Assembly: GCF_004208635.1 (NCBI RefSeq) | Contig: NZ_CP035806.1 | Span: forward strand, 2,542,001 to 2,606,000 | DNA: 64,000 nt | Source of the DNA: Leucobacter triazinivorans | Lineage (GTDB): Bacteria; Actinomycetota; Actinomycetes; Actinomycetales; Microbacteriaceae | Direction of reading: 5' to 3' | In this document: positions 40,781-50,222 of the stretch, in pieces | Layout of the letters: each line of letters begins with the position of its first letter | Position numbering within the stretch: position 1 is the first letter of the stretch | Translations under genes and position numbers: made by a program | Notes under the pieces: model-generated | Told to the model about the DNA's origin: nothing | The model's database searches: none | The model's input: the letters and a program-made list of their open reading frames with translations, nothing else

Positions 40781-42421
40781 GTGGGAAGAGACGACGACGC
40801 GACGCCGCCCCCCGGAAGCGCGGAGGGGACGGATCGAGCGGCCCCTGCGACCACCCGTCGGGGCGGCCGCTGGGCCTGGGCTGCGGCGATCGCGGTGTTC
40901 TGGCTGCTCATGCTGCTCGGCGCCGTGCTGGCGGGCGGCGGGATCTGGGTGCGCCGCACGTTCGGGCTGATTTCGGTGGATCAGCTGCTGATGAACCTCC
41001 CCGGTGGCGAAGGCGCGGGCGGCGACGAGCTCGTCCGCGGCGCGGTCGTGGTGATCCTGCTGGTGCCGGCGGCGCTGGTGCTGGTGATGCTGCTGCTCGC
41101 CGAGAAGTCGCGGCGCGAGCTGCACCGCGGCGGCGTGCTGCGCGGGCGCGGTCGCTGGGTGCTGCGGGGCATCGCCGCGGTGCTCGCCGTGGCCGTGCCG
41201 GTCGGCGGGGTCGCCGTGTTCGGATCGACGATCGGGGCTGCGGAGTACGTGCAGGCGTACGCCCGCGAGGCCGCCGGAGGCACCACCCTGGCCGACTACT
41301 ACGCGGTGCCGCGCCACGGCGTCGGCGCGAACGCGCAGGGCGGGCCCGGCATGCGCCACGACGGCGGATCCGACGGCGAGCGGCGCAACCTCGTGCTGAT
41401 CTACCTCGAGTCGATCGAGGACGCGTTCTCCGACGAATCGCTCTTCGGCACGAACATGCTCGCACCGGTGGAGGAGGCCACGGACGGGTGGGACGCGTTG
41501 CCGGCACTGCGGCAGTACGACGGGGGCGGCTGGACGATGGCGGGCCTCGTGAGCACGCAGTGCGGGATCCCGCTGCGCACCGCCGGAGCCGTGTCCGATG
41601 TCACCGAGCTCAACCTGATCGGTCACGACGAGGGCGTCGACGAGTACCTGCCCGGGGCCACGTGCCTCGGCGACGTGCTGTCGCGCGAGGGCTACCGCAA
41701 CGTCTACATGGGCGGCGCCGACGCCCGTTTCGCGGGCAAGGGCGCCTTCCTTGAGACGCACGGCACCGACGAGGTGTCCGCGCTGCAGGAGTGGCGTGAG
41801 CTCGGCGAGACCGAGATCCGCCCCGATTGGGGGCTCTCGGATCGTCGCCTCTTCGAGCGGGCGAGCGAGGAGGTGACCCGGCTGCACGAGCAGGGCCAGC
41901 CGTTCAGCCTCACCCTGCTGACCCTCGATACGCACGAGTCGCCGTTCCGCTACGACTACTGCCCCGACGATGCCGCGGAGCCCATGACCTCGATCACCGA
42001 GTGCTCGATGCGCGAGGTCGCGGGGTTCGTCGCTCATCTCGAGCAGACCGGCGTGCTCGAGGACACGGCCGTCGTGCTCATGGGAGATCATCTCAAGTTC
42101 GCAGCCGAGAGCAACGGCTTCTGGAACGAGCTGCGCACGCTCGAGGATCGCACGATCTTCAACCGCGTCTGGGTGCCGGACGGTGTCGACTTCGCCCGCG
42201 GCGACATCGATCAGTTCAGCATGTATCCCACGCTGATCGAGCTGGCGGGCATCGAACTCGAGGATCACCGGGCCGGCATCGGGGTGTCTGCGCTGGCCGA
42301 TGCGGCAGACGTGCCCCCGGGCACGATCCTCGATCTCGACGAGCGCGAGTACCGCGCGGTGACGCAGTCGCGCGCGGCCGCCTTCTACCGCGACCTGTGG
42401 GGTGTCGGCGCCGCGGGCTAG
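40781..42421 (+). CDS. OpgB/MdoB-like phosphoglycerol transferase
   Basis: A 546-residue membrane enzyme of the sulfatase/alkaline-phosphatase superfamily. Three membrane helices (about residues 28-52, 75-100 and 123-145) precede an extracellular domain with metal ligand E210 (IYLESIEDAF), the probable nucleophile T252 in W-T-M-A-G-L-V-S-T-Q-C-G-I-P-L, LDTHESPF, and D436-H437 (MGDHL). The Thr motif is closer to OpgB/MdoB than to LtaS. It would move sn-glycerol-1-phosphate from phosphatidylglycerol to a surface glycan. It lies beside LCP and glycosyltransferase genes. Confidence 0.9.
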   Translation: MGRDDDATPPPGSAEGTDRAAPATTRRGGRWAWAAAIAVFWLLMLLGAVLAGGGIWVRRTFGLISVDQLLMNLPGGEGAGGDELVRGAVVVILLVPAALVLVMLLLAEKSRRELHRGGVLRGRGRWVLRGIAAVLAVAVPVGGVAVFGSTIGAAEYVQAYAREAAGGTTLADYYAVPRHGVGANAQGGPGMRHDGGSDGERRNLVLIYLESIEDAFSDESLFGTNMLAPVEEATDGWDALPALRQYDGGGWTMAGLVSTQCGIPLRTAGAVSDVTELNLIGHDEGVDEYLPGATCLGDVLSREGYRNVYMGGADARFAGKGAFLETHGTDEVSALQEWRELGETEIRPDWGLSDRRLFERASEEVTRLHEQGQPFSLTLLTLDTHESPFRYDYCPDDAAEPMTSITECSMREVAGFVAHLEQTGVLEDTAVVLMGDHLKFAAESNGFWNELRTLEDRTIFNRVWVPDGVDFARGDIDQFSMYPTLIELAGIELEDHRAGIGVSALADAADVPPGTILDLDEREYRAVTQSRAAAFYRDLWGVGAAG

Positions 42422-42455
42422 ACTGGGCGGGTTCTGATGCTGAAGGAGTGTGCGC

Positions 42456-43430
42456 ATGCGCGTGACGGCCGTGCTCGTCGCCTACAACCGGCGTGATCTG
42501 CTGCGGGAGTCGCTCGCCGCGCTCGCGGCGCAGAGCCGACCCGTCGACCGCCTGGTGGTGGTCGACAACGCCTCGGACGACGGATCGGCGGAGGCGGCGG
42601 CCGAGCTGCTCGAGCACTGGGGCGAGCGGGCGCGGCTGCTCCGGCTGACCACCAACACCGGCGGCGCCGGCGGGTTCGCGGCGGGGATCGCGGCGGCCGT
42701 CGCCGAGGACGACACCGACTGGGTGTGGGTGATGGACGACGACACCGTGCCCGGGCCGGACGCGCTCGCCGAGGCGCTCGCCGTGCACGAGCGCTACGCC
42801 GCGACGGGGCAGGACGATCTTGCGGTGATGGGATCCCGCGTCGTCTGGACCGACGGGGCGGATCACCCCATGAACACGCCCAAGGCGAAGATCCGGGCGT
42901 CGGCCGACGAGCGGGCGCGTGCGGCCGAGGTCGGCTGCATGGAGATCCGCTCGATCTCGTTCGTCTCGGCCTTCCTGCGTGCCGCGCGCGTGCGCGAGAT
43001 CGGCCTGCCGATCGCGGACTACTTCCTGTGGAACGACGACTTCGAGTACTCGGCACGACTGCTGCGCGGGGCGCGGGGCCTCTTCGTGCCCGGCTCGGTG
43101 GTCACGCACAAGACCGCGAAGCGCGGGTCGAGCGATCAGGATCCCGGCCCGCGGTTCTACTTCGAGGTGCGCAACAAGCTGTGGGTGTTCCGCCGCAGCC
43201 GGGCCCTGCACGGGTGGGAGAAGGCGCTGTACGCGGCTGCGACGGCGCGCCGCTGGCTGCGCACGTTTCTCGCCTCGAGCGACCGCGCGCAGCTGCGCGA
43301 CTGCCTGCGGCGCGGCTGGTGCGACGGCTGGCTGCGCGCGCCGCGGCCCACGCGCATGGTGCTGCGTGACACGGGAGTGCCCGTCGACGTGATGGTCGAG
43401 GTCGAGCGCCTTTCGAAGCTGGAGCGCTAG
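42456..43430 (+). CDS. GT2 glycosyltransferase (rhamnosyl/galactofuranosyl type)
   Basis: A 324-residue GT-A enzyme. VTAVLVAYNRRDLLRESLAAL opens the fold, V-V-D-N-A-S-D-D-G and W-V-M-D-D-D-T hold the nucleotide/metal acids, and W-N-D-D-F-E-Y the base region, as in GlfT- and RfbF-like transferases. ATG 42456 is preferred over GTG 42450 because AAGGAG (42443-42448) has 7-base spacing to it. It is coupled to the next gene by a 1-base overlap (TAGTG). Confidence 0.9.
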   Translation: MRVTAVLVAYNRRDLLRESLAALAAQSRPVDRLVVVDNASDDGSAEAAAELLEHWGERARLLRLTTNTGGAGGFAAGIAAAVAEDDTDWVWVMDDDTVPGPDALAEALAVHERYAATGQDDLAVMGSRVVWTDGADHPMNTPKAKIRASADERARAAEVGCMEIRSISFVSAFLRAARVREIGLPIADYFLWNDDFEYSARLLRGARGLFVPGSVVTHKTAKRGSSDQDPGPRFYFEVRNKLWVFRRSRALHGWEKALYAAATARRWLRTFLASSDRAQLRDCLRRGWCDGWLRAPRPTRMVLRDTGVPVDVMVEVERLSKLER

Positions 43431-44332
43431 TGGGGCAGGAGGACGCGGGGGCCGCGGGCGGATCGGGCGGTGCGGGGGCCGCGGGCGAGAGCGCCGATTT
43501 CTCCCTGCTGCTGCCCGTGTACGCGGGTGACGATCCCGCGTTTCTGCGGCTCGCCTTCGAGAGCTCGGTCGACGGGCAGACGCTGCGCCCGGCCGAGGCC
43601 GTGCTCGTGCAGGACGGGCCGGTGCCCGACGCGCTCGTCGCCGAGCTCGAGCGCATCGAGCGGCGCAGCCCGATCCCGGTCGTGATCGTGCGGCTGCCCG
43701 AGAATCGCGGTCTCACCGAGGCGCTCAACGCGGGGCTCGAGGCGTGCGCGCACCCCGTCGTGGCGCGCATGGACGCCGACGACGTGTCGCTGCCCGAGCG
43801 CTTCGCGCGGCAGTGGGAGCTGATGCAGCAGGGCTACGACCTCGTGGGCACGGGAATGGTCGAGTTCGAGTCGGATCCCGAGCAGCCGAGCGCCCGCCGC
43901 ATCCCGCCCGTGGGGTCGGCGCGCATCAGGGACCACGCCCGCACCCACAACCCGTTCAACCACCCGACCATGATGTATCGCGTCGCCGCGCTGGATCGGG
44001 TGGGCCGCTATCGGCCGCTCGGCAAGATGGAGGACTATTGGCTCGGGGTGCGCCTGATCGACTCGGGAGCCCGGGTGGAGAACCTGGCCGAACCGCTGCT
44101 GGCGTATCGCGTGGGATCGGGCGCGTTCGCGCGGCGGGGCGGTTGGAACGAAGCGCGCACCGAGTGGCGGCTGCAGCGCGAGATGCTGCGCATCGGCTTC
44201 ATCACCCGTGGCCAGTACCTGCGCAACGTGGTGATGAAGGGCGCGTACCGGCTCATGCCGGCCGGCGTCAAGCGGGTGCTCTTCCGCGGGCTCATCGGGG
44301 GCGGGCTGCCGGGGGACCGGGCCGGCGGGTGA
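43430..44332 (+). CDS. GT2 glycosyltransferase
   Basis: A 300-residue GT-A family enzyme. After a Gly/Ala-rich 20-residue lead comes FSLLLPVYAGDDPAFLRLAFES, then V-L-V-Q-D-G, N-R-G-L-T-E-A-L-N-A-G-L and M-D-A-D-D, the standard GT2 blocks. M-E-D-Y-W lies at about residue 203. It resembles WbbL/AmsE-type polysaccharide transferases. GTG overlaps the preceding stop by 1 base. It converges on the Wzt-like gene with a 42-base gap. Confidence 0.9.
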   Translation: MGQEDAGAAGGSGGAGAAGESADFSLLLPVYAGDDPAFLRLAFESSVDGQTLRPAEAVLVQDGPVPDALVAELERIERRSPIPVVIVRLPENRGLTEALNAGLEACAHPVVARMDADDVSLPERFARQWELMQQGYDLVGTGMVEFESDPEQPSARRIPPVGSARIRDHARTHNPFNHPTMMYRVAALDRVGRYRPLGKMEDYWLGVRLIDSGARVENLAEPLLAYRVGSGAFARRGGWNEARTEWRLQREMLRIGFITRGQYLRNVVMKGAYRLMPAGVKRVLFRGLIGGGLPGDRAGG

Positions 44333-44374
44333 GGTGTGCCGCTCTCGGCCGATGCCGCAGCTCCGACCCGATGC

Positions 44375-45559
44375 CTACTCGGATCGTGCGTAGACGGCAG
44401 CGACGCGCTCGTAGTCAGGGCTGCCCGGCTCGGAGAACTTGAATCCGGCCTCGAGTGAGTACCAGGCATAGCCGTTCTGGAACGGCATCGCACGAATCTC
44501 GAAGGCCTCGAACTGCCCGCGCGGGAGACCGGCGAGCAAACCCCACGGGCCCTCGGGGCCGCCGGAGCGCTGGTACGCCGAGAGGAACACGCCTCGGGTG
44601 AGCCCGATCGCCTCCGCGTTCTGCGAATGCGCCGCGGTGATGATGCCACGTTCGAACTCCTGGACGACCCCGCCGCCGTGGGCGGAGATCTCGCGCTGAG
44701 GGCCCGTCGGAGCGCCGAAACCGACCGGGTTGCGGTCGTACACCGTGCTCAACGGATGCAGAATCGGATACTCGGACGTGATTCCCTGCCCGCGCTGAGA
44801 GCGCTCGAGGGCCTCGACCGCTTCGCCGATGGGGCCGTCGAAGATGACCCGGCCGTGCTCAAGAACGATGCCTCGTTCGCACAGTCGGAGCACCTGGCCC
44901 GCGTTGTGGCTGACGACGAACATCGTCTTGCCTCGCTCGCGGAGCTGCATCATGCGCTCGCTGCACTTCTCGCGGAATGCGGCGTCACCGACGGAGAGCA
45001 CCTCGTCGACGAGCAGCACATCGAACTCCGTGTGCACGGCGACGGCGAATCCGAGCCGCGCGTGCATGCCGGAAGAGTATCGCTTGACTTCGGTGTCGAT
45101 GAACTCGCCGATCTCGGAGAACTCGAGTATCTCGTCGAATCGCGCGTCGGTCTCCTCGCGGGACATCCCCAGGATCGCTGCGTTGAGGTACACGTTCTGC
45201 CTGCCGGTGAGGTCGGGGTGGAAGCCCGCGCCCACCTCGATCAACCCGGCGATGCGACCCCGGGTGCGCACCCAGCCTCCGTCGGGGGCGAGCACGCCGG
45301 AGAGCAGCTTGAGGGTGGTCGACTTACCGGACCCATTGCTCCCCATGAGCGCGACAGACTGCCCATCGGGAACCTCGAAACTCACGCCGTCGACCGCATT
45401 GAAATCGGTCGTCAGTTCTTTTCGCTTCAGGGCCGCGATGAACGTTTCCTTGAACGAGTTCGTGTGCTTGATCTTGAACGTCTTCTTGGCGTCGGAGAAG
45501 ACGATCGCGGGTTTCTGGGCGTTCTCGGGCTCGTGCGAGCGACTAGAGGTTCTGGGCAA
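44375..45559 (-). CDS. ABC exporter ATPase for polysaccharide, Wzt/TagH type
   Basis: A 394-residue ABC ATPase. The Walker A motif is GSNGSGKS (73-80), the signature is Y-S-S-G-M (161-165), and Walker B is VLLVDE (181-186). A SFKETFIAALKRKE front and a C-terminal extension of about 130 residues are typical of Wzt-like proteins. The extension may bind the glycan. The start is TTG 45559, chosen because GGAGGGG lies 5 bases upstream. It overlaps the permease stop by 17 bases. With the permease it exports a lipid-linked polymer. Confidence 0.9.
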   Translation of the reverse strand: MPRTSSRSHEPENAQKPAIVFSDAKKTFKIKHTNSFKETFIAALKRKELTTDFNAVDGVSFEVPDGQSVALMGSNGSGKSTTLKLLSGVLAPDGGWVRTRGRIAGLIEVGAGFHPDLTGRQNVYLNAAILGMSREETDARFDEILEFSEIGEFIDTEVKRYSSGMHARLGFAVAVHTEFDVLLVDEVLSVGDAAFREKCSERMMQLRERGKTMFVVSHNAGQVLRLCERGIVLEHGRVIFDGPIGEAVEALERSQRGQGITSEYPILHPLSTVYDRNPVGFGAPTGPQREISAHGGGVVQEFERGIITAAHSQNAEAIGLTRGVFLSAYQRSGGPEGPWGLLAGLPRGQFEAFEIRAMPFQNGYAWYSLEAGFKFSEPGSPDYERVAAVYARSE

Positions 45560-46409
45560 AGGACCCCTCCAACCTTCTGAAAACCAGTTGCCCGATGAAC
45601 AGCGTCAGCAGCGCCAGAACGGCCCCGACGAGAGTGAACGTCAGCAGCCCATCAGGCCGCGGAGACCCGTCTGCGAGCGGCAGCCAGAACGCGTCGTGGA
45701 ACATCTCCACGGCGACGGTCATCGGATTCGACATGTAGATGTTGTAGAGCCATCCAGGCGTGTGCTCGTAGACCATCGTCCACGAATAGAGCACGGGAGA
45801 CGCCCACGTAGCGAACATCAGAATGAGATCGACGAAGTTGCGGGCGTCGCGGTAGGCGACGTTGATCGCGCCGAAGAACAGTCCGAGGCCGAGCGAGAAG
45901 CACAGGATCACCGCCACCCCGACGATGAACGTGATGACTTGCAGCCATCCGATGGTCCAGCCGCAGAACAGCGCGACGACGAGCAGCAGGAGCGCCTGCG
46001 GCAGGAAGTGGATGAGGGCAACGCCGACCGCTGAGACCGGGAACAGGGCGCGGGGGAGATAGACCTTCTTGATGAGAGATGCGTTGTCGGTGATGGCGGT
46101 GGTGGTGTTTCTCAGCGCCTCGTTGAAGAGATTGACCGCCACGATGCCCGAGAACAGATAGACGGGGAAGAACTGGATCCCTCGGTTCTGACCCAAGACC
46201 AGGCCGATCACGAGGAAGTACATCAGGAACTGGGCGCCAGGCCGAACATACGACCATACCCAGCCGAGCACAGAGCCGTGATACCGGGTGGCGACACCCT
46301 TCTTGAGAAGCAGCGAGAGGAGATACCGGTACCTGAAGACCCCGAACAGACCCTTGCTCTTCCCCGGAGTCTCGAACTCCGGGTCGGTGAGCGCCGCTGA
46401 ATATGACAC
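45543..46409 (-). CDS. ABC-2 polysaccharide exporter permease, Wzm/TagG type
   Basis: About 288 residues with six membrane helices and the ABC-2 pattern (KGVATRYHGSVLGWVWSYVRPGAQFLMYF). GTG 46409 was chosen: TAGACT lies 8 bases before it on the minus strand and no ribosome site is seen, so it is likely leaderless. TTG 46418 is an alternative. A longer frame reaching 46526 overlaps the acetyltransferase gene and was rejected. It partners the TTG-started ATPase gene downstream. Confidence 0.88.
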   Translation of the reverse strand: MSYSAALTDPEFETPGKSKGLFGVFRYRYLLSLLLKKGVATRYHGSVLGWVWSYVRPGAQFLMYFLVIGLVLGQNRGIQFFPVYLFSGIVAVNLFNEALRNTTTAITDNASLIKKVYLPRALFPVSAVGVALIHFLPQALLLLVVALFCGWTIGWLQVITFIVGVAVILCFSLGLGLFFGAINVAYRDARNFVDLILMFATWASPVLYSWTMVYEHTPGWLYNIYMSNPMTVAVEMFHDAFWLPLADGSPRPDGLLTFTLVGAVLALLTLFIGQLVFRRLEGSFAQNL

Positions 46410-46417
46410 GTCAGACA

Positions 46418-46423
46418 AGTCTA
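46418..46423 (-). promoter_or_regulatory. -10 box of the exporter operon
   Basis: TAGACT on the minus strand ends 8 bases before GTG 46409, overlapping the acetyltransferase stop. It would give a leaderless wzm-like message. Confidence 0.45.
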
Positions 46424-47164
46424 CTGCGCTTCGCGTGGGGCCGAGACGGATGCCGGGCGGAGCTCCCCCTGAGCCCGCCACCAGGAGACGGCCTCCGCGA
46501 GAGTCCCGAGGTCGTCGGGTATCCACTCCGTTCCGGTGAAGAATTCACCCGCGACATAGTGGGCGAGCAGCACATCGGCGAGTGCCCCGTCGTGCCCCGC
46601 TCGCTCGATGCCGACGGTGTTCACCCCGGTGACGCGCGGGGGAGTCCCGTAGAGCTTGGCGAACGGCGGCACGTCTTTGGTGACCGGGGTCCCCATGCCC
46701 ACCATCGCCCCCGTGGCGATCACTCGACGCTGATGCACCACCGCATTCATGCCGATGTTCACCCGATCTCCGATGACGCAGTGGCCGCCGATGCTGACTC
46801 CTGCGGACACCGTGGCGTCGTCGCCGAGCTGCACATCATGGGCGAGATATGCGCGATTGAGCACCCAACTCCGTGCCCCGACTGTGGTCGCGCGGTAGCT
46901 GCCCTGGTGGATCACGGCTCCCTCGCGGATCACCGCGTGCTCGCGAATGAGTACTCCGGAGTGCTCCAGATCACCTGCCCAGGCCGCATTCTGGCGCAGG
47001 TTGCCCATCTCGGGAGGCGCTCCGATCTGGGCTCCCGGGCCGATCCACACGTTGTCCTCGATCGTGGTGGGGCCGAGGATCACGGCACCGGGTCCGATGC
47101 AGACGTTCTCGCCGAGCACGACGCCCTCCCCGACGAATGCTGTGGGACTCACCTGGGTGCTCAC
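46421..47164 (-). CDS. Hexapeptide-repeat N-acetyltransferase, WbpD/WlbB-like
   Basis: A 247-residue left-handed beta-helix acyltransferase (VFVGEGVVLGENVCIGPG-like hexapeptides from about residue 8 to 190). GTG 47164 overlaps the dehydrogenase stop (GTGA), so the two are coupled. Hexapeptide acetyltransferases next to a WbpB-like dehydrogenase normally acetylate the 3-amino group of UDP-GlcNAc(3N)A. The last 50 residues, after the helix, form a separate acidic tail (WIPDDLGTLAEAVSWWRAQG). LpxA-like chemistry is unlikely in this organism. Confidence 0.82.
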   Translation of the reverse strand: MSTQVSPTAFVGEGVVLGENVCIGPGAVILGPTTIEDNVWIGPGAQIGAPPEMGNLRQNAAWAGDLEHSGVLIREHAVIREGAVIHQGSYRATTVGARSWVLNRAYLAHDVQLGDDATVSAGVSIGGHCVIGDRVNIGMNAVVHQRRVIATGAMVGMGTPVTKDVPPFAKLYGTPPRVTGVNTVGIERAGHDGALADVLLAHYVAGEFFTGTEWIPDDLGTLAEAVSWWRAQGELRPASVSAPREAQ

Positions 47165-48147
47165 GACAGGGCCAGGGTCTCGCCGCGCTTGCCGGACTCG
47201 ATGGCGGTCTCTGCGACGCGAAGGGTCTCGAGCCCCTCGCGCAGGGTCACCGTGTCCGTGCGCGTGCCGAGGATCGCATCGCGGAATGCCTCGTGCTCTG
47301 ACTTCAGCGGCTCGCGCTTCTCGAGCGCGAATCGGGTGACCTCGCCTTCGCTGACCCCTCTGAATGCGGTGATGGCGTCCCACTCGCCCTCGAACGTGCC
47401 GTTCTCGTAGAAGGTGAGATCTGCGGTGATGGTGTCGGCGATGAAGGCGCCGCGTTCGCCGGTCACGATGGTGAGGCGCTCCTTGAACGGGCTGAGCCAG
47501 TTCACCAGGTGGTTGACGATGATGCCGTTCTGCAGCTTGCCCGTCATCGCGATCATGTCCTCGTGCTCGCGGCCGCTGCGATAGGTGATCTGCGCGGAGA
47601 CGGACGCGTAGTGAGACTGGGCGAGCCACGCAGTCAGATCGATGTCGTGACTGCCGAGGTCCTTGACCACGCCCACATCGGCGATGCGCGCAGGGAAGGG
47701 GCCCTGGCGCCGGGTCTGGATCTGGTAGACCTCGCCGAGATCTCCGTTGGCGATGCGATTCCGCAGACTCATGAGGGCCGGGTTGAATCGCTCCACGTGG
47801 CCGACGGCAGCGATGAGACCCGCGTCGTCGAATGTCTCGACGAGTCGGGTGGCTGCTTCGATATTGTGCGCCACGGGCTTTTCGATGAGCGTGTGCACGC
47901 CGGCCTCCGCGAGCGCCAGCCCGACTGCTTCGTGGAACTTGGTCGGCACCGCCACGACCGCCGCGTCGATGCCCGCTTCCATGAGTCCCTGCACTGAATC
48001 GTGCAGCGGAGTATCGTTGGCGACGCCGTGGGGGTCGCCCATCGCATCCGCCACGGCGACGAGCTCGATGCCTTCGGTCTCGCGAAGCACCCTCGCGTGA
48101 TGGCGGCCCATCATGCCGAGTCCGATCAGTCCGTATCGAATGCTCAC
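47161..48147 (-). CDS. Gfo/Idh sugar-nucleotide 3-dehydrogenase, WbpB/WlbA-like
   Basis: A 328-residue NAD-dependent oxidoreductase. Rossmann motif GLIGLGMMGRHHA, the catalytic E-K-P (LIEKPVAHN), V-G-H-V-E-R-F-N-P-A, and D-L-G-S-H-D-I-D-L are all present. The GHVERFNPA block is characteristic of the WbpB/WlbA branch, which oxidises C3 of UDP-GlcNAcA. GTG 48147 follows AAGGAG with 5-base spacing. It is first in an operon with the acetyltransferase, driven perhaps from TACACT at 48205-48210. Confidence 0.88.
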   Translation of the reverse strand: MSIRYGLIGLGMMGRHHARVLRETEGIELVAVADAMGDPHGVANDTPLHDSVQGLMEAGIDAAVVAVPTKFHEAVGLALAEAGVHTLIEKPVAHNIEAATRLVETFDDAGLIAAVGHVERFNPALMSLRNRIANGDLGEVYQIQTRRQGPFPARIADVGVVKDLGSHDIDLTAWLAQSHYASVSAQITYRSGREHEDMIAMTGKLQNGIIVNHLVNWLSPFKERLTIVTGERGAFIADTITADLTFYENGTFEGEWDAITAFRGVSEGEVTRFALEKREPLKSEHEAFRDAILGTRTDTVTLREGLETLRVAETAIESGKRGETLALS

Positions 48148-48204
48148 GGGTACTCCTTCGCGGCCAGCTGGTGCTGATCCGGTGATGTTGACACTTGCGG
48201 TTCT

Positions 48205-48210
48205 AGTGTA
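48205..48210 (-). promoter_or_regulatory. -10 box upstream of the dehydrogenase operon
   Basis: TACACT on the minus strand, in the 77-base gap before the GTG at 48147, is a candidate -10 box. No good -35 box is visible. Confidence 0.3.
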
Positions 48211-48224
48211 CGAGTCAGGTGCGT

Positions 48225-50222
48225 CTAGCCCGTGGCGCAGCCGGTGACGCGGTAGAGCACCGCATCACCCTCTCGGTCGACCTCGGTCACTACTGGCGAG
48301 TCCTCGAGATCGGTGATGCCGAGGAACGGGATTGCGCGTGGCGTGTTCTCGAACACGTAGACGCTCCCGAAATCGAGCACGTACTCGGCTCCGAGCTCGT
48401 GCGTGATCGCGCAGGCCTCGGGGGTGCCCTCACCGAGCTGTTCGGTGAGCACGGAGATGCGCGGGTCGTAGTTTCCGCCGGTGTGCGGCACGAGCACCGG
48501 GATGCCGGTGAGCGCATATGCCAGGGCGCCGCCGTTCCACGGGTTGTTGATGATCACGGCGTCTTCGGGAAGGTGCTCCGGCAACCGTTCGATGAGGGCT
48601 CGTTCGTCGTCGCTGAGGAGCGGTGCGTCCGGGCCCGAGGCGTACTTCGTGCTGACGAATTGCACGCCCGCGAAGGCGCCCGCTCCTTGCGTCGACGCGA
48701 GCAGGAACACCAGTGCGAGCAGGCTGCAGGCCCGGAAGAAACGGCGAGGCCGCTGCGAGAGCGCGCCCCACCGCACGATGCCCGCGCGCAGCACCGCCCA
48801 CGCGGCGCGGACCCCGAGGACGAGAAGCGGAAACGCTCCGACCCAGGCGAGCGCCGCGAGACGCCAGGGGTCGCTGTACCAGGGGGAGAGGATCGCAGTG
48901 CGCCACGCTGCAGCGGGAAACCCGTCTGCGATGACGTAGACGCCGAGCATGACTGCCGCCGAGAGCACCAGCCACCGGAGTCGGGGCCTTCTCCATGCGA
49001 TGAGCAGGCCGATGAGCAGCACCACGGTGGCCGGCCAGACGTGGCCCTCCAGATGCGGAGACATTCCCAGAGCGTCGAGCGTCGACCCGAGCACGGTGTG
49101 TTTGCCATCCCACGGGTTGTCGCTCGTGCGGCCGATGCGCCAGGCCACCATCACGGCAACGATGAGCGCTGACGGCGCGAGAACGGCGACCGCGAGTCGA
49201 ACCGGGCGCGACGCTCGCTGCCTCCGCAGCTGACCATCCCAGTTCTGGAACGGCCGCTCGCGGACCACGCGTACCACGAGCGCCACGATGGGGCCGATCA
49301 GCCAGAGGAGCAGGATGTGTATCGCGTTGGGGTGGGCGAGCGTCGCCGCCCCCAGCGCGCCGAGGAAGAGGAGCCAGGCGACGCCGGGGGTTGTGACCTC
49401 GCTTCTGCGGGCCTGCCCGAGACCGGCGACCTGCATGAACCCGACGAGGACGTAGGGCAAGAGTGCAATCGAGAGAAGGTTCGGGTAGAGAACCCCATAG
49501 CCGGCGAGCGCAAGCGGGAAGCTCGGGAGGGCGACCCCCAGCACACCGGCGCTGAGGGTGACGCTCCGGCTCGGCCCGGCAATGGCGCGACCGAAGGCCA
49601 CCATCCCGATGGTCCAGACGACCGCGCAGACGGTGAATAGCACGGCGTTCGTCGCGAGCGGGATTGTGGTGCCGGTGATCTGCGCGACCAGTGCGGTGAG
49701 CCCGTGCCAGAGGGTCGGATAGAAGACGGCCTGGCCCGGTGACGAGAGATCCATGTCTAGCGGCGAGGCCGTACCGCTCTGCAGGATCTGCTGCACCGCG
49801 TTGAGATGGAAGTTGGCGTCATAGGTCTGGGAGACCGCGTCTGGCGCCTTCAGGGACATCACGAGCGTCGCCGCCAGCGCGCTACCGCCGATGGCCGCCG
49901 CGCCGATCGGGACCCACAGACGGTGCGCGCGAGCGGTCGGGCTGCTCGGGCGCGTTCGAGTAACCCCGAGTGCGGGACGCAGCAGCCGCAAGACTCCCGC
50001 GAGCAGAGCGGAGAGAACGATGGGAACCAGGGCCGTCCACGCGACCCCGATGAACGGTGCCGCGAGTGCGCTCAGAGCGAGCACTGCAAAGGCGGCAGGG
50101 ATTGACACGATGGCCGTCGAGAAACCGCGCAGCCCCAATGCCAGCGCGATCGGTGCACCGAGAAGTGCGAGCAGACCCACCGCGGCAAGGACGGGCAGCA
50201 GAAGCGCGAGCCACTGCATCAT
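48225..50222 (-). CDS. DUF6541-like polytopic membrane protein, possible GT-C glycosyltransferase
   Basis: A 665-residue protein with 13 or more membrane helices (starting MMQWLALLLPVLAAVGLLAL) and a long C-terminal extracellular part. The layout, with an acidic first loop (SLKAPDAVSQTYDANFHLN) and a large C-terminal domain, is typical of GT-C-like enzymes that use polyprenyl-phosphate sugars, and matches DUF6541 proteins. ATG overlaps the DUF2304 stop (ATGA), so the two are coupled. With the GT2 upstream, it probably adds a sugar to a surface polymer outside the cell (inference). Confidence 0.85.
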   Translation of the reverse strand: MMQWLALLLPVLAAVGLLALLGAPIALALGLRGFSTAIVSIPAAFAVLALSALAAPFIGVAWTALVPIVLSALLAGVLRLLRPALGVTRTRPSSPTARAHRLWVPIGAAAIGGSALAATLVMSLKAPDAVSQTYDANFHLNAVQQILQSGTASPLDMDLSSPGQAVFYPTLWHGLTALVAQITGTTIPLATNAVLFTVCAVVWTIGMVAFGRAIAGPSRSVTLSAGVLGVALPSFPLALAGYGVLYPNLLSIALLPYVLVGFMQVAGLGQARRSEVTTPGVAWLLFLGALGAATLAHPNAIHILLLWLIGPIVALVVRVVRERPFQNWDGQLRRQRASRPVRLAVAVLAPSALIVAVMVAWRIGRTSDNPWDGKHTVLGSTLDALGMSPHLEGHVWPATVVLLIGLLIAWRRPRLRWLVLSAAVMLGVYVIADGFPAAAWRTAILSPWYSDPWRLAALAWVGAFPLLVLGVRAAWAVLRAGIVRWGALSQRPRRFFRACSLLALVFLLASTQGAGAFAGVQFVSTKYASGPDAPLLSDDERALIERLPEHLPEDAVIINNPWNGGALAYALTGIPVLVPHTGGNYDPRISVLTEQLGEGTPEACAITHELGAEYVLDFGSVYVFENTPRAIPFLGITDLEDSPVVTEVDREGDAVLYRVTGCATG

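Noticed and set aside
46410..46526. Upstream extension of the Wzm-like permease
   Set aside because: It would overlap the acetyltransferase gene by about 100 bases and adds an Arg/Gly-rich lead. A -10 box and GTG at 46409 explain the start better.
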